Part shown: piece by piece, positions 28,125 through 36,832 of the stretch
Layout: every line of letters begins with the position of its first letter
Numbering within the stretch: the stretch's first letter is position 1
From: an uncultured Alphaproteobacteria bacterium
GTDB lineage: Bacteria; Pseudomonadota; Alphaproteobacteria; Bin95
Assembly: GCA_938083135.1 (NCBI GenBank)
Contig: CALLKY010000004.1
Coordinates: 1-54,077, forward strand
Length of the DNA: 54,077 bases
Direction: 5' to 3'
Made by a program: the position numbers and the translations under genes
The notes under the pieces: model-generated
The model's input: only the letters and a program-made list of their open reading frames with translations
What the model was told of the DNA's origin: nothing
Databases searched by the model: none

Positions 28125-29425
28125 TTCTGGCTGAAGCGGGCTGTCACGGATAAGCCGTGGGCGTCCAGGCCTTCAGATTCTGCCAGAACGGCCGCATGGG
28201 GGCCAATTTCCGCCAGGGACTTCGCATCACAGCCGAGCAGCGTCGTGCGCTTCATAAAATCAAGCACGCCAAGGCCAGATGAGAACCGCGCGGCACCTGA
28301 AGTCGGCAACACATGGTTTGGGCCGCCCACATAATCACCAACCGCTTCCGGTGTATGCGCGCCCAGGAAAATTGCGCCAGCGTGACGGACTTTAGCGGCG
28401 AGCAGATCAGGATTTGCGACGGCGAGTTCCAGATGCTCCGGCGCAATCCGGTCCACAATGCTGGGTGCTTCTGCCATCAAATCATCAACGAGGATCAGGC
28501 CGCCATGGTCCCGCCAGGACGCGCCAGCGGTTTCCCCGCGCGGCAGAGTGGCCAACTCGGCATCAACGGCAGTGGCGACTTGGTCAAGCAGCCGAGCGCT
28601 ATCGGAAATAAGGATGCTCTGCGCATCAGCGTCGTGTTCCGCTTGGGCCAACAGATCAAGCGCCAGCCAGCGCGGGTCAGCGGTTTCATCTGCAACGATG
28701 AGAACTTCGGAAGGGCCAGCAATCATATCAATGCCAACCTGGCCGAAGACCTGCCGCTTAGCCTCCGCCACATAGGCGTTACCGGGGCCAACGATCTTAT
28801 CAACCGGTTGGATTGGGTCTGCCCCATAGGCCAGTGCTGCAACAGCTTGCGCCCCGCCGATACGCCAAACTTCATCGGCACCAGCAAGCGCCGCCGCCGC
28901 CAGCACCATGGCATTGTCCTTCCCATCAGGCGTCGGCGCGACCATCGCAAGCCGTTGGACGCCAGCGACTTTGGCCGGGATAGCGTTCATCAGGACCGAG
29001 CTTGGGTAAGCGGCAGCACCACCTGGAACATAGAGGCCGACAGCATCAATTGCAGACCAGCGCATGCCGAGGCGCACGCCAATATCATCCGTACAATCAA
29101 AGCCTTCCGGCAATTGCTTCTCATGGAAGGCGCGAATACGGGCGGCTGCGGTTTCAAGCGCTGTCCGTAGTGGGTTGGTCAACCCAGTAAGGGCGGCTTG
29201 CATGAGGCTGGGATCAACACGAAGCGCATCGGCGTCCGCCGCCGTGAAGCGGTCGAACTTTGCTGTTGCATCCAGAACAGCGGCAACACCGCGTGTTTGG
29301 ACGTCCTGAATGATCTCGCGCACCGGGCCATCAACCCGCGCGGTGACGCCTGTCCGGCGGCTTGCCAGGAATGCGGCCAGTGCCGTGTCGAAATCCGGCT
29401 GGCTTGAGCTAAGCCGCGCGGTCAT
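28121..29425 (-). CDS. hisD: histidinol dehydrogenase
   Basis: Catalyses the last two steps of histidine synthesis, oxidising L-histidinol to histidine with NAD and Zn. About 434 residues. Signatures are [24 protein letters not shown] near 120-143, [19 protein letters not shown], the Gln/His zinc ligand region QAEHDADAQ, and [10 protein letters not shown] plus [22 protein letters not shown] chose the ATG at 29425, which overlaps the end of hisG by 17 bases; a longer start would extend further into hisG. Coupled to UPF0262 downstream. Confidence 0.96.
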   Translation of the reverse strand: MTARLSSSQPDFDTALAAFLASRRTGVTARVDGPVREIIQDVQTRGVAAVLDATAKFDRFTAADADALRVDPSLMQAALTGLTNPLRTALETAAARIRAFHEKQLPEGFDCTDDIGVRLGMRWSAIDAVGLYVPGGAAAYPSSVLMNAIPAKVAGVQRLAMVAPTPDGKDNAMVLAAAALAGADEVWRIGGAQAVAALAYGADPIQPVDKIVGPGNAYVAEAKRQVFGQVGIDMIAGPSEVLIVADETADPRWLALDLLAQAEHDADAQSILISDSARLLDQVATAVDAELATLPRGETAGASWRDHGGLILVDDLMAEAPSIVDRIAPEHLELAVANPDLLAAKVRHAGAIFLGAHTPEAVGDYVGGPNHVLPTSGAARFSSGLGVLDFMKRTTLLGCDAKSLAEIGPHAAVLAESEGLDAHGLSVTARFSQK

Positions 29426-30092
29426 CGAGCGCTCGCTGAAACCGGTCAATCCAGGCGCGGACCACATCTGGACGGGTTTTCATCTGGGTACGATTCACGA
29501 TCAATAATGACGACACATCTGCGATATGCTCAATCTCGACGAGACCGTTTGCTTTAAGCGTGGAGCCCGTTGAGACAAGATCAACGATGCGCTGGCAAAG
29601 GCCCAGGACGGGTGCCAATTCCATGGCCCCGGAAAGCTTGATGCATTCCGCCTGTACGCCACGGGCTGCGAAGTGACGGCGGGTGATGTTCGGGTATTTG
29701 GTGGCAATGCGAACATGGCTCCAACGGCTCGGATCATCCTCTGGTGCCAGTTCTTTTGGCTCCGCGACCGCCAAGCGGCACTTGCCAATGCCAAGGTCCA
29801 GGGGCGCATAAACCTCCGGGTAATCGAATTCCATCACGACATCGCGCCCGGCAACGCCAATATCTGCACCGCCAAAGGCCACAAAGCTGGCGACATCGAA
29901 GCTGCGGACCCGGACAATTTCCAGCCCCGGTACATTGGCTTTGAAGCGCAATTGGCGGGCGTCACTATCATCGAATGCGGCTTCTGGGTGGATACCGGCA
30001 GCGTCCAGAATAGGCCGCAGATCCTTGAGGATCCGCCCTTTGGGCAAGGCGAGCCGAATTGGCTCCGCTGCAGTGAACGGCACGACTGACAT
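29409..30092 (-). CDS. hisG: ATP phosphoribosyltransferase, short form
   Basis: First enzyme of histidine synthesis, joining ATP and PRPP. About 227 residues from the ATG at 30092 (GGGAAAG upstream); 22 further upstream codons are possible but lack family similarity. [10 protein letters not shown] near 14-23, the PRPP-loop region [27 protein letters not shown] near 155-181 and LIVNRTQM are diagnostic. It lacks the C-terminal regulatory ACT-like domain of long HisG, so it needs the HisZ subunit, which is not in this window. Confidence 0.95.
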   Translation of the reverse strand: MSVVPFTAAEPIRLALPKGRILKDLRPILDAAGIHPEAAFDDSDARQLRFKANVPGLEIVRVRSFDVASFVAFGGADIGVAGRDVVMEFDYPEVYAPLDLGIGKCRLAVAEPKELAPEDDPSRWSHVRIATKYPNITRRHFAARGVQAECIKLSGAMELAPVLGLCQRIVDLVSTGSTLKANGLVEIEHIADVSSLLIVNRTQMKTRPDVVRAWIDRFQRALDDRAA

Positions 30093-30203
30093 TGGGTCTT
30101 TCCCAGTTCCCTTGAAACTATGCGCCGCGTTGTACGCCTGCACCCGCCCTACGTCCACCCAGCGCAGGCGAGGGCGTACATATGGCGCACCGCCAGAAAC
30201 GCT

Positions 30204-31196
30204 TTAGGTCAGCACGACTTTGCCAATGGCCTCGCGGTCAATCAGCATCTGCAGCGCTTTTGCAGCATCTGCAAGGGGCAGGACAGTGGAGACCATGGGG
30301 TTCAGCTTCCCAGCGCTCGCCATATTGCAGAGGGCGGTCATGTTGGCGGCAGCAATCTCCGGCTGGAAATCCGTCAGGCCGCCAAGACGGACACCGACGG
30401 CGCTGGCACCCTTAATCAGCAGATGGTTGGTTTTCGCCAAGGCTGGCGCGCCGGCCAGGAAGCCCAGGATGAGGATACGCGCGCCCCAGTTCAGGCAACG
30501 GGTCGCCTCATCGAAGGCCCAGCCGCCAAGCGGATCCCAGATGACGTCTGCGCCTTTGCCGCCAGTGCGTTCCTTGACCATCTCCCGGAACCGGCCCGGA
30601 TTGCCATCTGTTGGTGGGCCATAGTCGATGGCGTCATCCGCGCCAGCTTCAATGCAGGCTTTACGCTTCACTTCTGAAGACGCAACGGCGATTACGTTTG
30701 CGCCGAGCGCCTTACCAACCTGGATTGCCGCAAGGCCAATACCGCCTGCAGCGCCCAGGACCACCAAAGTCTCGCCAGATTGGATATTCGCCCGCTGCAC
30801 CAGTGCGTGATAGGCGGTGGCATAGGCTGAGCGGAAACAAGCCGCCTGCTCCATGGAAAGACCATCGGGCACCAATACCGTCTCAGCCGCTGGCGAAACG
30901 CCGAATTCTGCGAACGCACCTGGGGTGTGGCGGCTCATCACCTGATCGCCAATTTTGAAGCCTGTGACACCTTCCCCAAGCGCAATGATCTCACCGGCAG
31001 CTTCACCGCCGGGCACGAATTCGGGCTCTGGCCGGAACTGATATTTGCCGGCAACCATCAGCACATCAACATATTGAACAGCGCGCGCTGCAATCTTCAC
31101 TTTGACCTCGCCCGGCCCTGCTTCAGGTTCCGGCCAGTTTTCACGAAGGGCGACGGCTTCCGGGCCGCCAAATCGCTCACAGACGATTGCGCGCAT
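30204..31196 (-). CDS. zinc-less MDR-family NAD(P)H:quinone oxidoreductase
   Basis: A medium-chain reductase of about 330 residues of the QOR/crotonase-reductase type. The substrate domain has GPGEVKVKI and a GEAAGEI segment, and the nucleotide fold shows VLGAAGGIGLAAIQVGKALGA near 140-160, the AAxGGxG NADPH motif. It lacks the structural zinc cysteines. It may reduce a quinone or an enone. I chose the ATG at 31196 with AAGGA eight bases upstream rather than a TTG overlapping the Rieske stop. It is the last gene of the catabolic operon with the amidohydrolases. Confidence 0.85.
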   Translation of the reverse strand: MRAIVCERFGGPEAVALRENWPEPEAGPGEVKVKIAARAVQYVDVLMVAGKYQFRPEPEFVPGGEAAGEIIALGEGVTGFKIGDQVMSRHTPGAFAEFGVSPAAETVLVPDGLSMEQAACFRSAYATAYHALVQRANIQSGETLVVLGAAGGIGLAAIQVGKALGANVIAVASSEVKRKACIEAGADDAIDYGPPTDGNPGRFREMVKERTGGKGADVIWDPLGGWAFDEATRCLNWGARILILGFLAGAPALAKTNHLLIKGASAVGVRLGGLTDFQPEIAAANMTALCNMASAGKLNPMVSTVLPLADAAKALQMLIDREAIGKVVLT

Positions 31197-31213
31197 AACT
31201 TTATCCTTAAATA

Positions 31214-31627
31214 TCAAATATCAACGATGATATATTCATCTTCGACCGTAACATCTACGGTCTCCGCCTCATAGGCTTGTTCAACCACTTCCTCACCTTT
31301 TGCCACATCGAATGCATAGGCGCGGGTCTTCCAGCGTTGCGGATCGAACCGAGATTTTCCGGTGCGGATATCGAATTCCCAGCCATGCCACGGGCAGCGG
31401 ACAATCTCACCGCCACGGGAATATTTGTATCGGCCTGGACCTTCAGACTCGACCAGCCCAATCAACCGCCCTTCACACAGGCTACCGCCCATATGTGGGC
31501 AGCGGTCCATCAGGCCGAAATATTCGCCGTTCAGATTGAAAATGGCAACGGGCGTGCCCGCAACATCGACCCTGAGGCGCTCGCCCGGCGGCACGTCCGC
31601 AGCGGCGGCAACAACATGTTTCGTCAT
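31214..31627 (-). CDS. Rieske [2Fe-2S] protein
   Basis: A 137-residue Rieske ferredoxin-like electron carrier. Both cluster-binding loops are complete: CPHMGG near 43-48 and CPWHGWEFD near 77-85. A 26-residue insertion separates them. No oxygenase catalytic domain is present, so it needs a partner: either an oxygenase elsewhere or one of the co-encoded enzymes. The ATG overlaps the stop of the upstream amidohydrolase by one base, which ties it to that operon. Confidence 0.92.
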   Translation of the reverse strand: MTKHVVAAAADVPPGERLRVDVAGTPVAIFNLNGEYFGLMDRCPHMGGSLCEGRLIGLVESEGPGRYKYSRGGEIVRCPWHGWEFDIRTGKSRFDPQRWKTRAYAFDVAKGEEVVEQAYEAETVDVTVEDEYIIVDI

Positions 31628-32742
31628 TAGCGGAGCCCGTATAAATCCAACGCATTGCCCAGGAAGAAGTTCTCCCGCGTCGCGTCGTCCACCTTTGGCA
31701 AGGGCAGACGCGCCGGATCGTCAAAGTCCCAATGGGGGTAATCGGTCGCGAACAGCAGCTTGTCCCAACCAATCCATTCCATGGTGTCTTTAAGGTGGCT
31801 GCGCCGGTCGGGTTCCTCGAAAGGCTGCGTGGTCAGCCAGATATGATCGCGGATGTATTCGGACGGCGGGCGCTTCACATGGGGAAGCTCATCCCGGTTC
31901 TTTTCCCAAATACGATCCAGGCGCCATGCGAGCGGCGGCAGCCAAGCAAATCCAGCTTCGACGACGACGATCTTCAGGCCAGGTGTGCGTTCAAACACGC
32001 CTTCCATCACCAAGCTCATCACCATCGCCTGCGCCGATTGGGCATGGCCGACCATGTCTTCGATATAATAGCTGGGCCACCCAGACGACGTACTGGGCGA
32101 GCCACCAAAGCCGAATGCGTGAACGGCAAGTGGAAGGTTAGCGGCAGCACAGGCATCATAAATCGGCCAATAGCGGCGCTGGCCCATGGGCTCTGACGTG
32201 CGGATCAGCATGAAGGCCTGAACGTAGTTCGGGTCACCCGCGCGTCGCTCAATCTCTGCGACGGAAAGGGCTGCATCCTCATACGGCAAGCAGACGGAGC
32301 CTTTGAGGCGGGCGTCTTGGCTGGTCCAGTGCGAAATCTGCCAGTCATTGACAGCACGGCAATATGCGGCGGCGAAATCTACGTTCTGCAGCCCCTGCCC
32401 TGATTTCAGCGGGTTCAGCACGCCAAGCTGGACGTTGTGTACATCCAAGTGATGCTCGCCCATGAATTTCACATCGGACCCGGGACGCCCGCCTTCTGGC
32501 GGGTACGCGTCACGCCGGGATGCGTCAGGCTGGCCTTTTGGATAGGCCGGGCCGTTTTGATAAGGCTGGCGCAGGAGTAGGCCATAGGTTTCGTTGTGCT
32601 TCTGCCAACGCTTCTCGAGATAGGGATAAATCTCTTTCTCGACGGATTTTGGGCTCGGATGGATATCGCAATCGGCAATGGCCAGCTTTGCAGATTGGTT
32701 CACATCTGCGGACGTACGCGTTTCCGTTTTTACGTTCATCAC
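31627..32742 (-). CDS. amidohydrolase-superfamily protein (Amidohydro_2 type), copy 1
   Basis: A 371-residue TIM-barrel metal-dependent hydrolase or decarboxylase of the ACMSD-like branch. An N-terminal DCDIHP near 24-29 supplies metal ligands, HAFGFGG lies on a mid-barrel strand, and a late ATDYPHWD near 333-340 supplies the conserved Asp/His pair. Related enzymes include hydroxybenzoate decarboxylases and 2-amino-3-carboxymuconate-semialdehyde decarboxylase, so C-C bond cleavage is as likely as hydrolysis. It is a paralogue of the next gene and overlaps it by four bases. Substrate unknown. Confidence 0.85.
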   Translation of the reverse strand: MMNVKTETRTSADVNQSAKLAIADCDIHPSPKSVEKEIYPYLEKRWQKHNETYGLLLRQPYQNGPAYPKGQPDASRRDAYPPEGGRPGSDVKFMGEHHLDVHNVQLGVLNPLKSGQGLQNVDFAAAYCRAVNDWQISHWTSQDARLKGSVCLPYEDAALSVAEIERRAGDPNYVQAFMLIRTSEPMGQRRYWPIYDACAAANLPLAVHAFGFGGSPSTSSGWPSYYIEDMVGHAQSAQAMVMSLVMEGVFERTPGLKIVVVEAGFAWLPPLAWRLDRIWEKNRDELPHVKRPPSEYIRDHIWLTTQPFEEPDRRSHLKDTMEWIGWDKLLFATDYPHWDFDDPARLPLPKVDDATRENFFLGNALDLYGLR

Positions 32743-33806
32743 ACGGTCTCCTTCAGCCTTGGATACGTGGCGAGGGGGTTATCTTGGCATATTTTCTGCG
32801 CGAGCGCAGGGGAGAGGCCTTCTGGCAATGCATCGTCGCCATCGAATTGCCAATGGGGATAGTCCGTCGAGAATAAGAGCATCTCGTCACTTTCGAAATG
32901 GTTCATCAACCGCTCGACCGCGTCAGCGCTTGGCGGCACATCGCGAGGATTGATGGTGAGACGCACGTGATCTTTGGCTATTTCCATCGGGTGCCGGTCG
33001 ACCCAGGGGATCTCCATGCGCAGGCCACGCCAGAACTTTCCAAGCCGCCACATATGGGAGGGCAGCCACGCGAAGCCGGATTCCAGCAGAACGACTTTAA
33101 GCTCTGGGAATTCCGCAAACACGCCTTCCGTCATCAGGCTGGAAAGCGTTGTCTGGAAGGCCTGGGCCTGGGCTGCAGAATCTTCTGCATGATATGAGGG
33201 CCAGCCTACGGGCGTCACTGGGTGTCGGTATGCACTCCCAGCATGAATGCCGATTGGCAGGCCATGGCGCTCTGCGGCTTTATAAATTGGCCAATAGCGA
33301 CGACGGCCCAACGGCATTTCATCCATCACCAACATCAGCACTTGAACAAAGCGCCTATCGCCAGCGAGACGGTCAATTTCAGCCGCCGCGTATACCGGGT
33401 TTTGGGGCGGAATTACGATGGAAGCGCGAAGGCGCGGCTCCTTATCCAGCCATTCCGCCGCCATCCAGTCATTGACAGCGCGGGCATAGGCGTAGGCCAT
33501 ATCTTCTGTGTAGAGCAGCTGCACGCCATAGAGGCAGTTACAGATCGCCAGGCTGGTCTGGAACCCGTCCAGCGCTTCCACGCGAAGCCTATCTAGGTCC
33601 ACGCCTGCCTTGCCAGTTTCCGGCTTCCAGTCAGGACGGGCTGTCATGGGCGCATTGTTTGGATAGCTAATCGAATCCAGTTCATGCACACCACGCTGCA
33701 CGATCATGTCGCGCCAATGGTCGTCAAAATACGGCAGCAGTGCTTTCACATTTGGCACGGCTGGATGCAGATCGCAGTCAATCGCACCTGGAGCGACGGC
33801 GGGCAT
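32739..33806 (-). CDS. amidohydrolase-superfamily protein (Amidohydro_2 type), copy 2
   Basis: A 355-residue paralogue of the downstream amidohydrolase. The same landmarks appear in the same order: IDCDLHP near 8-14, LPIGIHAGS on a mid-barrel strand, GFAWLPSHMWRL, and STDYPHWQFDG near 314-324. The pair may form a heteromer or act on successive intermediates. It follows the metallo-beta-lactamase-fold gene by 20 bases and overlaps copy 1 by four bases. The start is an ATG with a GGAGATAT-like ribosome binding site. Confidence 0.85.
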   Translation of the reverse strand: MPAVAPGAIDCDLHPAVPNVKALLPYFDDHWRDMIVQRGVHELDSISYPNNAPMTARPDWKPETGKAGVDLDRLRVEALDGFQTSLAICNCLYGVQLLYTEDMAYAYARAVNDWMAAEWLDKEPRLRASIVIPPQNPVYAAAEIDRLAGDRRFVQVLMLVMDEMPLGRRRYWPIYKAAERHGLPIGIHAGSAYRHPVTPVGWPSYHAEDSAAQAQAFQTTLSSLMTEGVFAEFPELKVVLLESGFAWLPSHMWRLGKFWRGLRMEIPWVDRHPMEIAKDHVRLTINPRDVPPSADAVERLMNHFESDEMLLFSTDYPHWQFDGDDALPEGLSPALAQKICQDNPLATYPRLKETV

Positions 33807-33826
33807 GGGGTGATATCTCCTAAAAC

Positions 33827-34714
33827 TTAATCAGACGCAGCGATGCGCCAAGCTTCCGCATCGAACGCGACGTGCTCACCGAAGCAATGCACTTCGGTGC
33901 TCGAAGGCAGCGCTTCTTTTGTATAGGCGACTTCAGGCGCCGCCAACCGGCGTACAACTGGCTGCGTCGCGAGCCACTGGTCCGGCGGCAGCAGCGTGCT
34001 TTGGCGCTGTGTCACATCAACTATGAAATAGTGGTGGGGAATAACGATTTTGGGCTGAATCCGGGCGATGATCTCGTCCACCATGGTGTAGCCCATAACA
34101 TGCTGAGAATCGTCCGCAGGCAAGAACACAATGTCCACATCGCCGATCATATCCCACACGGCTTCTGGCGGATTATGCCGATTATCACCCCAATGCAGGA
34201 TGCGCATGCCCCCCGTTTCAACCGTAACCAGCACATTATCCCAAGAGCGCGGGTTATCTGGCGGGGAGATATCCACGCCCGTGAAACGGTAGTGAATCGC
34301 CTTGAAGTCATATGTGGCAGCGCTCGAATCGGTCGCATGCTTGTCCGCGATACCACTGATCGCGACATCGCCGAAGCCGAACCGGCCAATCGGGCGATCT
34401 AGCAAAACGTGTGCATCAAGCCGTTCCAAAGCGTCATGGTCAAAATGGGCGTGGGTGGATACACCGATATCAACCGCCGTCTCCGGCATGTCAGCAAAAT
34501 ACCAATCCCACTTGCCGCTTGGGTGATTGCGCCAGGGATCAACCATCACCGAAATGCCTTCGGGCGACGTGATCCTGAAGGCCGACGAGCCAAAATAGGC
34601 GATCTGTACCGAACCCGGTGCGGCCGGGTCCATCGCCTTGCCCTGAAGCTCAATCATGCGGTTATGGTTGGTGTCGCGCCTCCATGTCTGCTGGCCAGCG
34701 TCTAAATTCGGCAT
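33827..34714 (-). CDS. metallo-beta-lactamase fold hydrolase (UlaG-like)
   Basis: About 295 residues. The MBL zinc motif HAHFDHDAL lies near 90-98, with a later HWGDNRHN and PHHYF that may supply further ligands. The sequence resembles UlaG-type lactonases and related non-lactamase MBL hydrolases rather than antibiotic-hydrolysing enzymes. The ATG at 34714 has GAGGA nine bases upstream; a TTG three codons earlier would lie almost on that site. It lies five bases after the cyclase stop, in the same operon. A lactone or ester substrate is an inference only. Confidence 0.82.
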   Translation of the reverse strand: MPNLDAGQQTWRRDTNHNRMIELQGKAMDPAAPGSVQIAYFGSSAFRITSPEGISVMVDPWRNHPSGKWDWYFADMPETAVDIGVSTHAHFDHDALERLDAHVLLDRPIGRFGFGDVAISGIADKHATDSSAATYDFKAIHYRFTGVDISPPDNPRSWDNVLVTVETGGMRILHWGDNRHNPPEAVWDMIGDVDIVFLPADDSQHVMGYTMVDEIIARIQPKIVIPHHYFIVDVTQRQSTLLPPDQWLATQPVVRRLAAPEVAYTKEALPSSTEVHCFGEHVAFDAEAWRIAASD

Positions 34715-34719
34715 AGAAA

Positions 34720-35412
34720 TCAATCCTCAAAAATCGCGACGGCACGGATGGGACTGGCAGTGCCACCGCGGATTTTCAGTGGGAACCCAGCAAATGTGAA
34801 CCGCCCCTGCCCGATTAGCGCTTCCAGATTCCACAAGCATTCAATGTGCGTGATATTCCGCTCACCGCAAGCCAGATGTGCCTTGAAGTTCGGCCCACCT
34901 TCCGGTGCCGGGCTAATCGCCTCCACACCGAATTGCAGGATGCCTTTGTCAGCGAGCCAGTGCACGGAATCGACATGCAGACCCGGAAAATCATGCTGGT
35001 AGGCAGGCGATCCCCAAAGCCGCGCATTAACGCCCATATGCAGCAACACGGTATCGCGCGGTTTGATCTCCTCACCGGTTGCCGCCAATGCCGCTTCCAT
35101 CTCATCCACCGTGATTTCATGGCGGAGCGGCGCGTCGGAGAGGTCTAAGCAAAGGCCGCCGGTGTAGAAATTCTCAAGCGGGATTTCGTCGATAGAAGCA
35201 GCGTCCGGCGCGTCATTAAAATGGCAGGGCGCATCAATATGCGTTCCTGCATGATCGGACATCGCGAGCGACATGGCCTTGGAGGAGAACTGCACCCCAT
35301 CGGCTTCCTTCTTCTCATCATGATCATTCCAGACAGTGATCACGACCGGCGGATGGCTCGGATGTGCAGGCGTGCGGTGGTATAGTTCGCGGGACAGATC
35401 GACGATGCGCAT
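34720..35412 (-). CDS. cyclase-family metal-dependent hydrolase (KynB-like)
   Basis: About 230 residues of the cyclase/kynurenine formamidase superfamily. The signature HAGTHIDAPCHF lies near 57-68, a HxGTHxDxPxH metal site. RDTVLLHMG and GVEAISP are further family strands. Members hydrolyse formamides, isatin or similar amide bonds. I chose the ATG at 35412 with GGAG upstream; earlier start codons extend toward the divergent phnN region without family similarity. First gene of the six-gene catabolic operon. Confidence 0.85.
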   Translation of the reverse strand: MRIVDLSRELYHRTPAHPSHPPVVITVWNDHDEKKEADGVQFSSKAMSLAMSDHAGTHIDAPCHFNDAPDAASIDEIPLENFYTGGLCLDLSDAPLRHEITVDEMEAALAATGEEIKPRDTVLLHMGVNARLWGSPAYQHDFPGLHVDSVHWLADKGILQFGVEAISPAPEGGPNFKAHLACGERNITHIECLWNLEALIGQGRFTFAGFPLKIRGGTASPIRAVAIFED

Positions 35413-35527
35413 TGGCTGCGTCTCCGGATAAGGGATACAGGGTTTCGTTTGCATTATGGCGCAGGCAGGGCGCTGTAACAAAACCGTTGCAAAAACGTCA
35501 TATATCAGCCGCGAACAGGGCCTAGCT

Positions 35528-36148
35528 ATGTCTGATGAAAAACATCAAAAGAGGCACAAAAACAGCATGTCAGGATTAGGGGCTTTGATCTTAGTGGTCG
35601 GGCCAAGCGGCGTTGGCAAAGATACCCTGGTGGACGGCGCAAAAGCGATCGTAGCGCCATCACAGCGCTTCTTCTTTCCAGCCCGAACAATAACGCGCCC
35701 ATCAGATGCGGGCGGCGAAGATCACATCGCGACTACGAAAGCTGAATTTCAGGCACGGGAGAGCAGCGGCGATTTCCTCCTTTCCTGGCGCGCCCACGGG
35801 CTTTGCTACGGCATTAACGCGGACACAACCGACGCTGCCAGACGCCATGGGCAGGCGGTTGTCGCAAATGTCTCACGGGGCGTTCTAGACTGCGCGAGGA
35901 ACCGCCTGCAGCCAGTGCGTATCATTTCTGTGACTGCCAGCGCAGACGCAATCCGCACCCGGCTACAAGCCCGTGGACGGGAAGATGCGGCTGACATTGA
36001 AGCCCGGATCGCGCGTGCTACGGCCTATGACGTCTCAGGGGGCGATGTTATTCCGGTTCTGAATGACGGATCGCCAGAAGATGGGATCGCCCGCATGGTA
36101 GAAGCGCTCGAGACTGCCTCAAGCGTGGAATGGAATCCGGCGGAGTAG
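35528..36148 (+). CDS. phnN: ribose 1,5-bisphosphate phosphokinase
   Basis: Makes PRPP from ribose 1,5-bisphosphate, the salvage end of the C-P lyase pathway. About 206 residues with a guanylate-kinase-like P-loop, VVGPSGVGKDTL, and the following PARTITRP and HIATTKAEF segments. The ATG at 35528 has AGGG seven bases upstream; an ATG at 35567, nearer the P-loop, is also plausible. Unlike the rest of the phn genes it is on the plus strand, and its 3' end overlaps the convergent DUF1045 gene by 30 bases. Confidence 0.9.
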   Translation: MSDEKHQKRHKNSMSGLGALILVVGPSGVGKDTLVDGAKAIVAPSQRFFFPARTITRPSDAGGEDHIATTKAEFQARESSGDFLLSWRAHGLCYGINADTTDAARRHGQAVVANVSRGVLDCARNRLQPVRIISVTASADAIRTRLQARGREDAADIEARIARATAYDVSGGDVIPVLNDGSPEDGIARMVEALETASSVEWNPAE

Positions 36149-36832
36149 TCGGAACGGTGCGCCTGATGCTGGTTGCTCATAGACAGCGATTGCATCTGCC
36201 CGCATCACACCGGACGCGCCTTCAGCTTCCGCCATCGCTCTCAGCGATGCTGCTAACCGTTCCCGAACCGCATCGTCAGTGATCGCGCCAGTCAACGTCA
36301 TGTGGAAGCGAAACTCTTCGAACACATAAGGGTAGCCCCATTCTGCGGTCAGCGCGGTTTGGCGCGGCGTTAGCCCAGCCGCATGACGCCGCGCCAGTTC
36401 AGCTGCATTCAGCGGCGCGCGGAAGGGCTCAAAAGCTCTGACGCAGGCTGCCGCTAAATCCGTCATCGCCTGGCATGGCTCCAGCATCCGAAAGGCGATG
36501 AAACGCCCAAGCGCTGCAGCATTGACGGAGGGGCAGCCGAAGGGTTTTTGAGCGCGCGCAAAGCTTTCAGCCGCTTGGATCAGGCCCTCGACGGCCTGAC
36601 CTTCCGACAGCCTGAAAGGCGGTTTCAGGGTCGCGTGAAATCCGTAATTTCGGGGTGATGCAGTCAGCGCTTCAAGTGCAACATCATCCCAATCCGCCGA
36701 GGCGTCACCTTCAAGCTTCGGGCGCGGAAGCGGGGTATCCAGCGCAGCGTCCCGGCCAAGCCAGGCAGAGCCAAATCGCCAGAATGGGCTATCTGGCGCT
36801 GGCGCAAAGTAGATGGCGTATCGTGCAGCCAT
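36119..36832 (-). CDS. DUF1045 protein (2H phosphoesterase-like), phosphonate locus
   Basis: About 237 residues. Two HxT motifs, FHATLKPP near 73-80 and FHMTLTG near 179-185, match the 2H phosphoesterase superfamily. The family (DUF1045) is often encoded in alphaproteobacterial C-P lyase operons and may take the place of PhnP-type cyclic phosphodiesterases, opening the cyclic ribose phosphate left by PhnJ; that role is an inference. No phnP is seen here. The ATG at 36832 overlaps the phnM stop by one base. Its 3' end overlaps phnN, convergent, by 30 bases. Confidence 0.85.
   Translation of the reverse strand: MAARYAIYFAPAPDSPFWRFGSAWLGRDAALDTPLPRPKLEGDASADWDDVALEALTASPRNYGFHATLKPPFRLSEGQAVEGLIQAAESFARAQKPFGCPSVNAAALGRFIAFRMLEPCQAMTDLAAACVRAFEPFRAPLNAAELARRHAAGLTPRQTALTAEWGYPYVFEEFRFHMTLTGAITDDAVRERLAASLRAMAEAEGASGVMRADAIAVYEQPASGAPFRLLRRIPFHA

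Noticed and set aside
30132-30179. Inverted GTACGCC / GGCGTAC arms upstream of hisG
   Set aside because: A 34-base loop and only seven paired bases; no T-run and no repeat elsewhere in the window.
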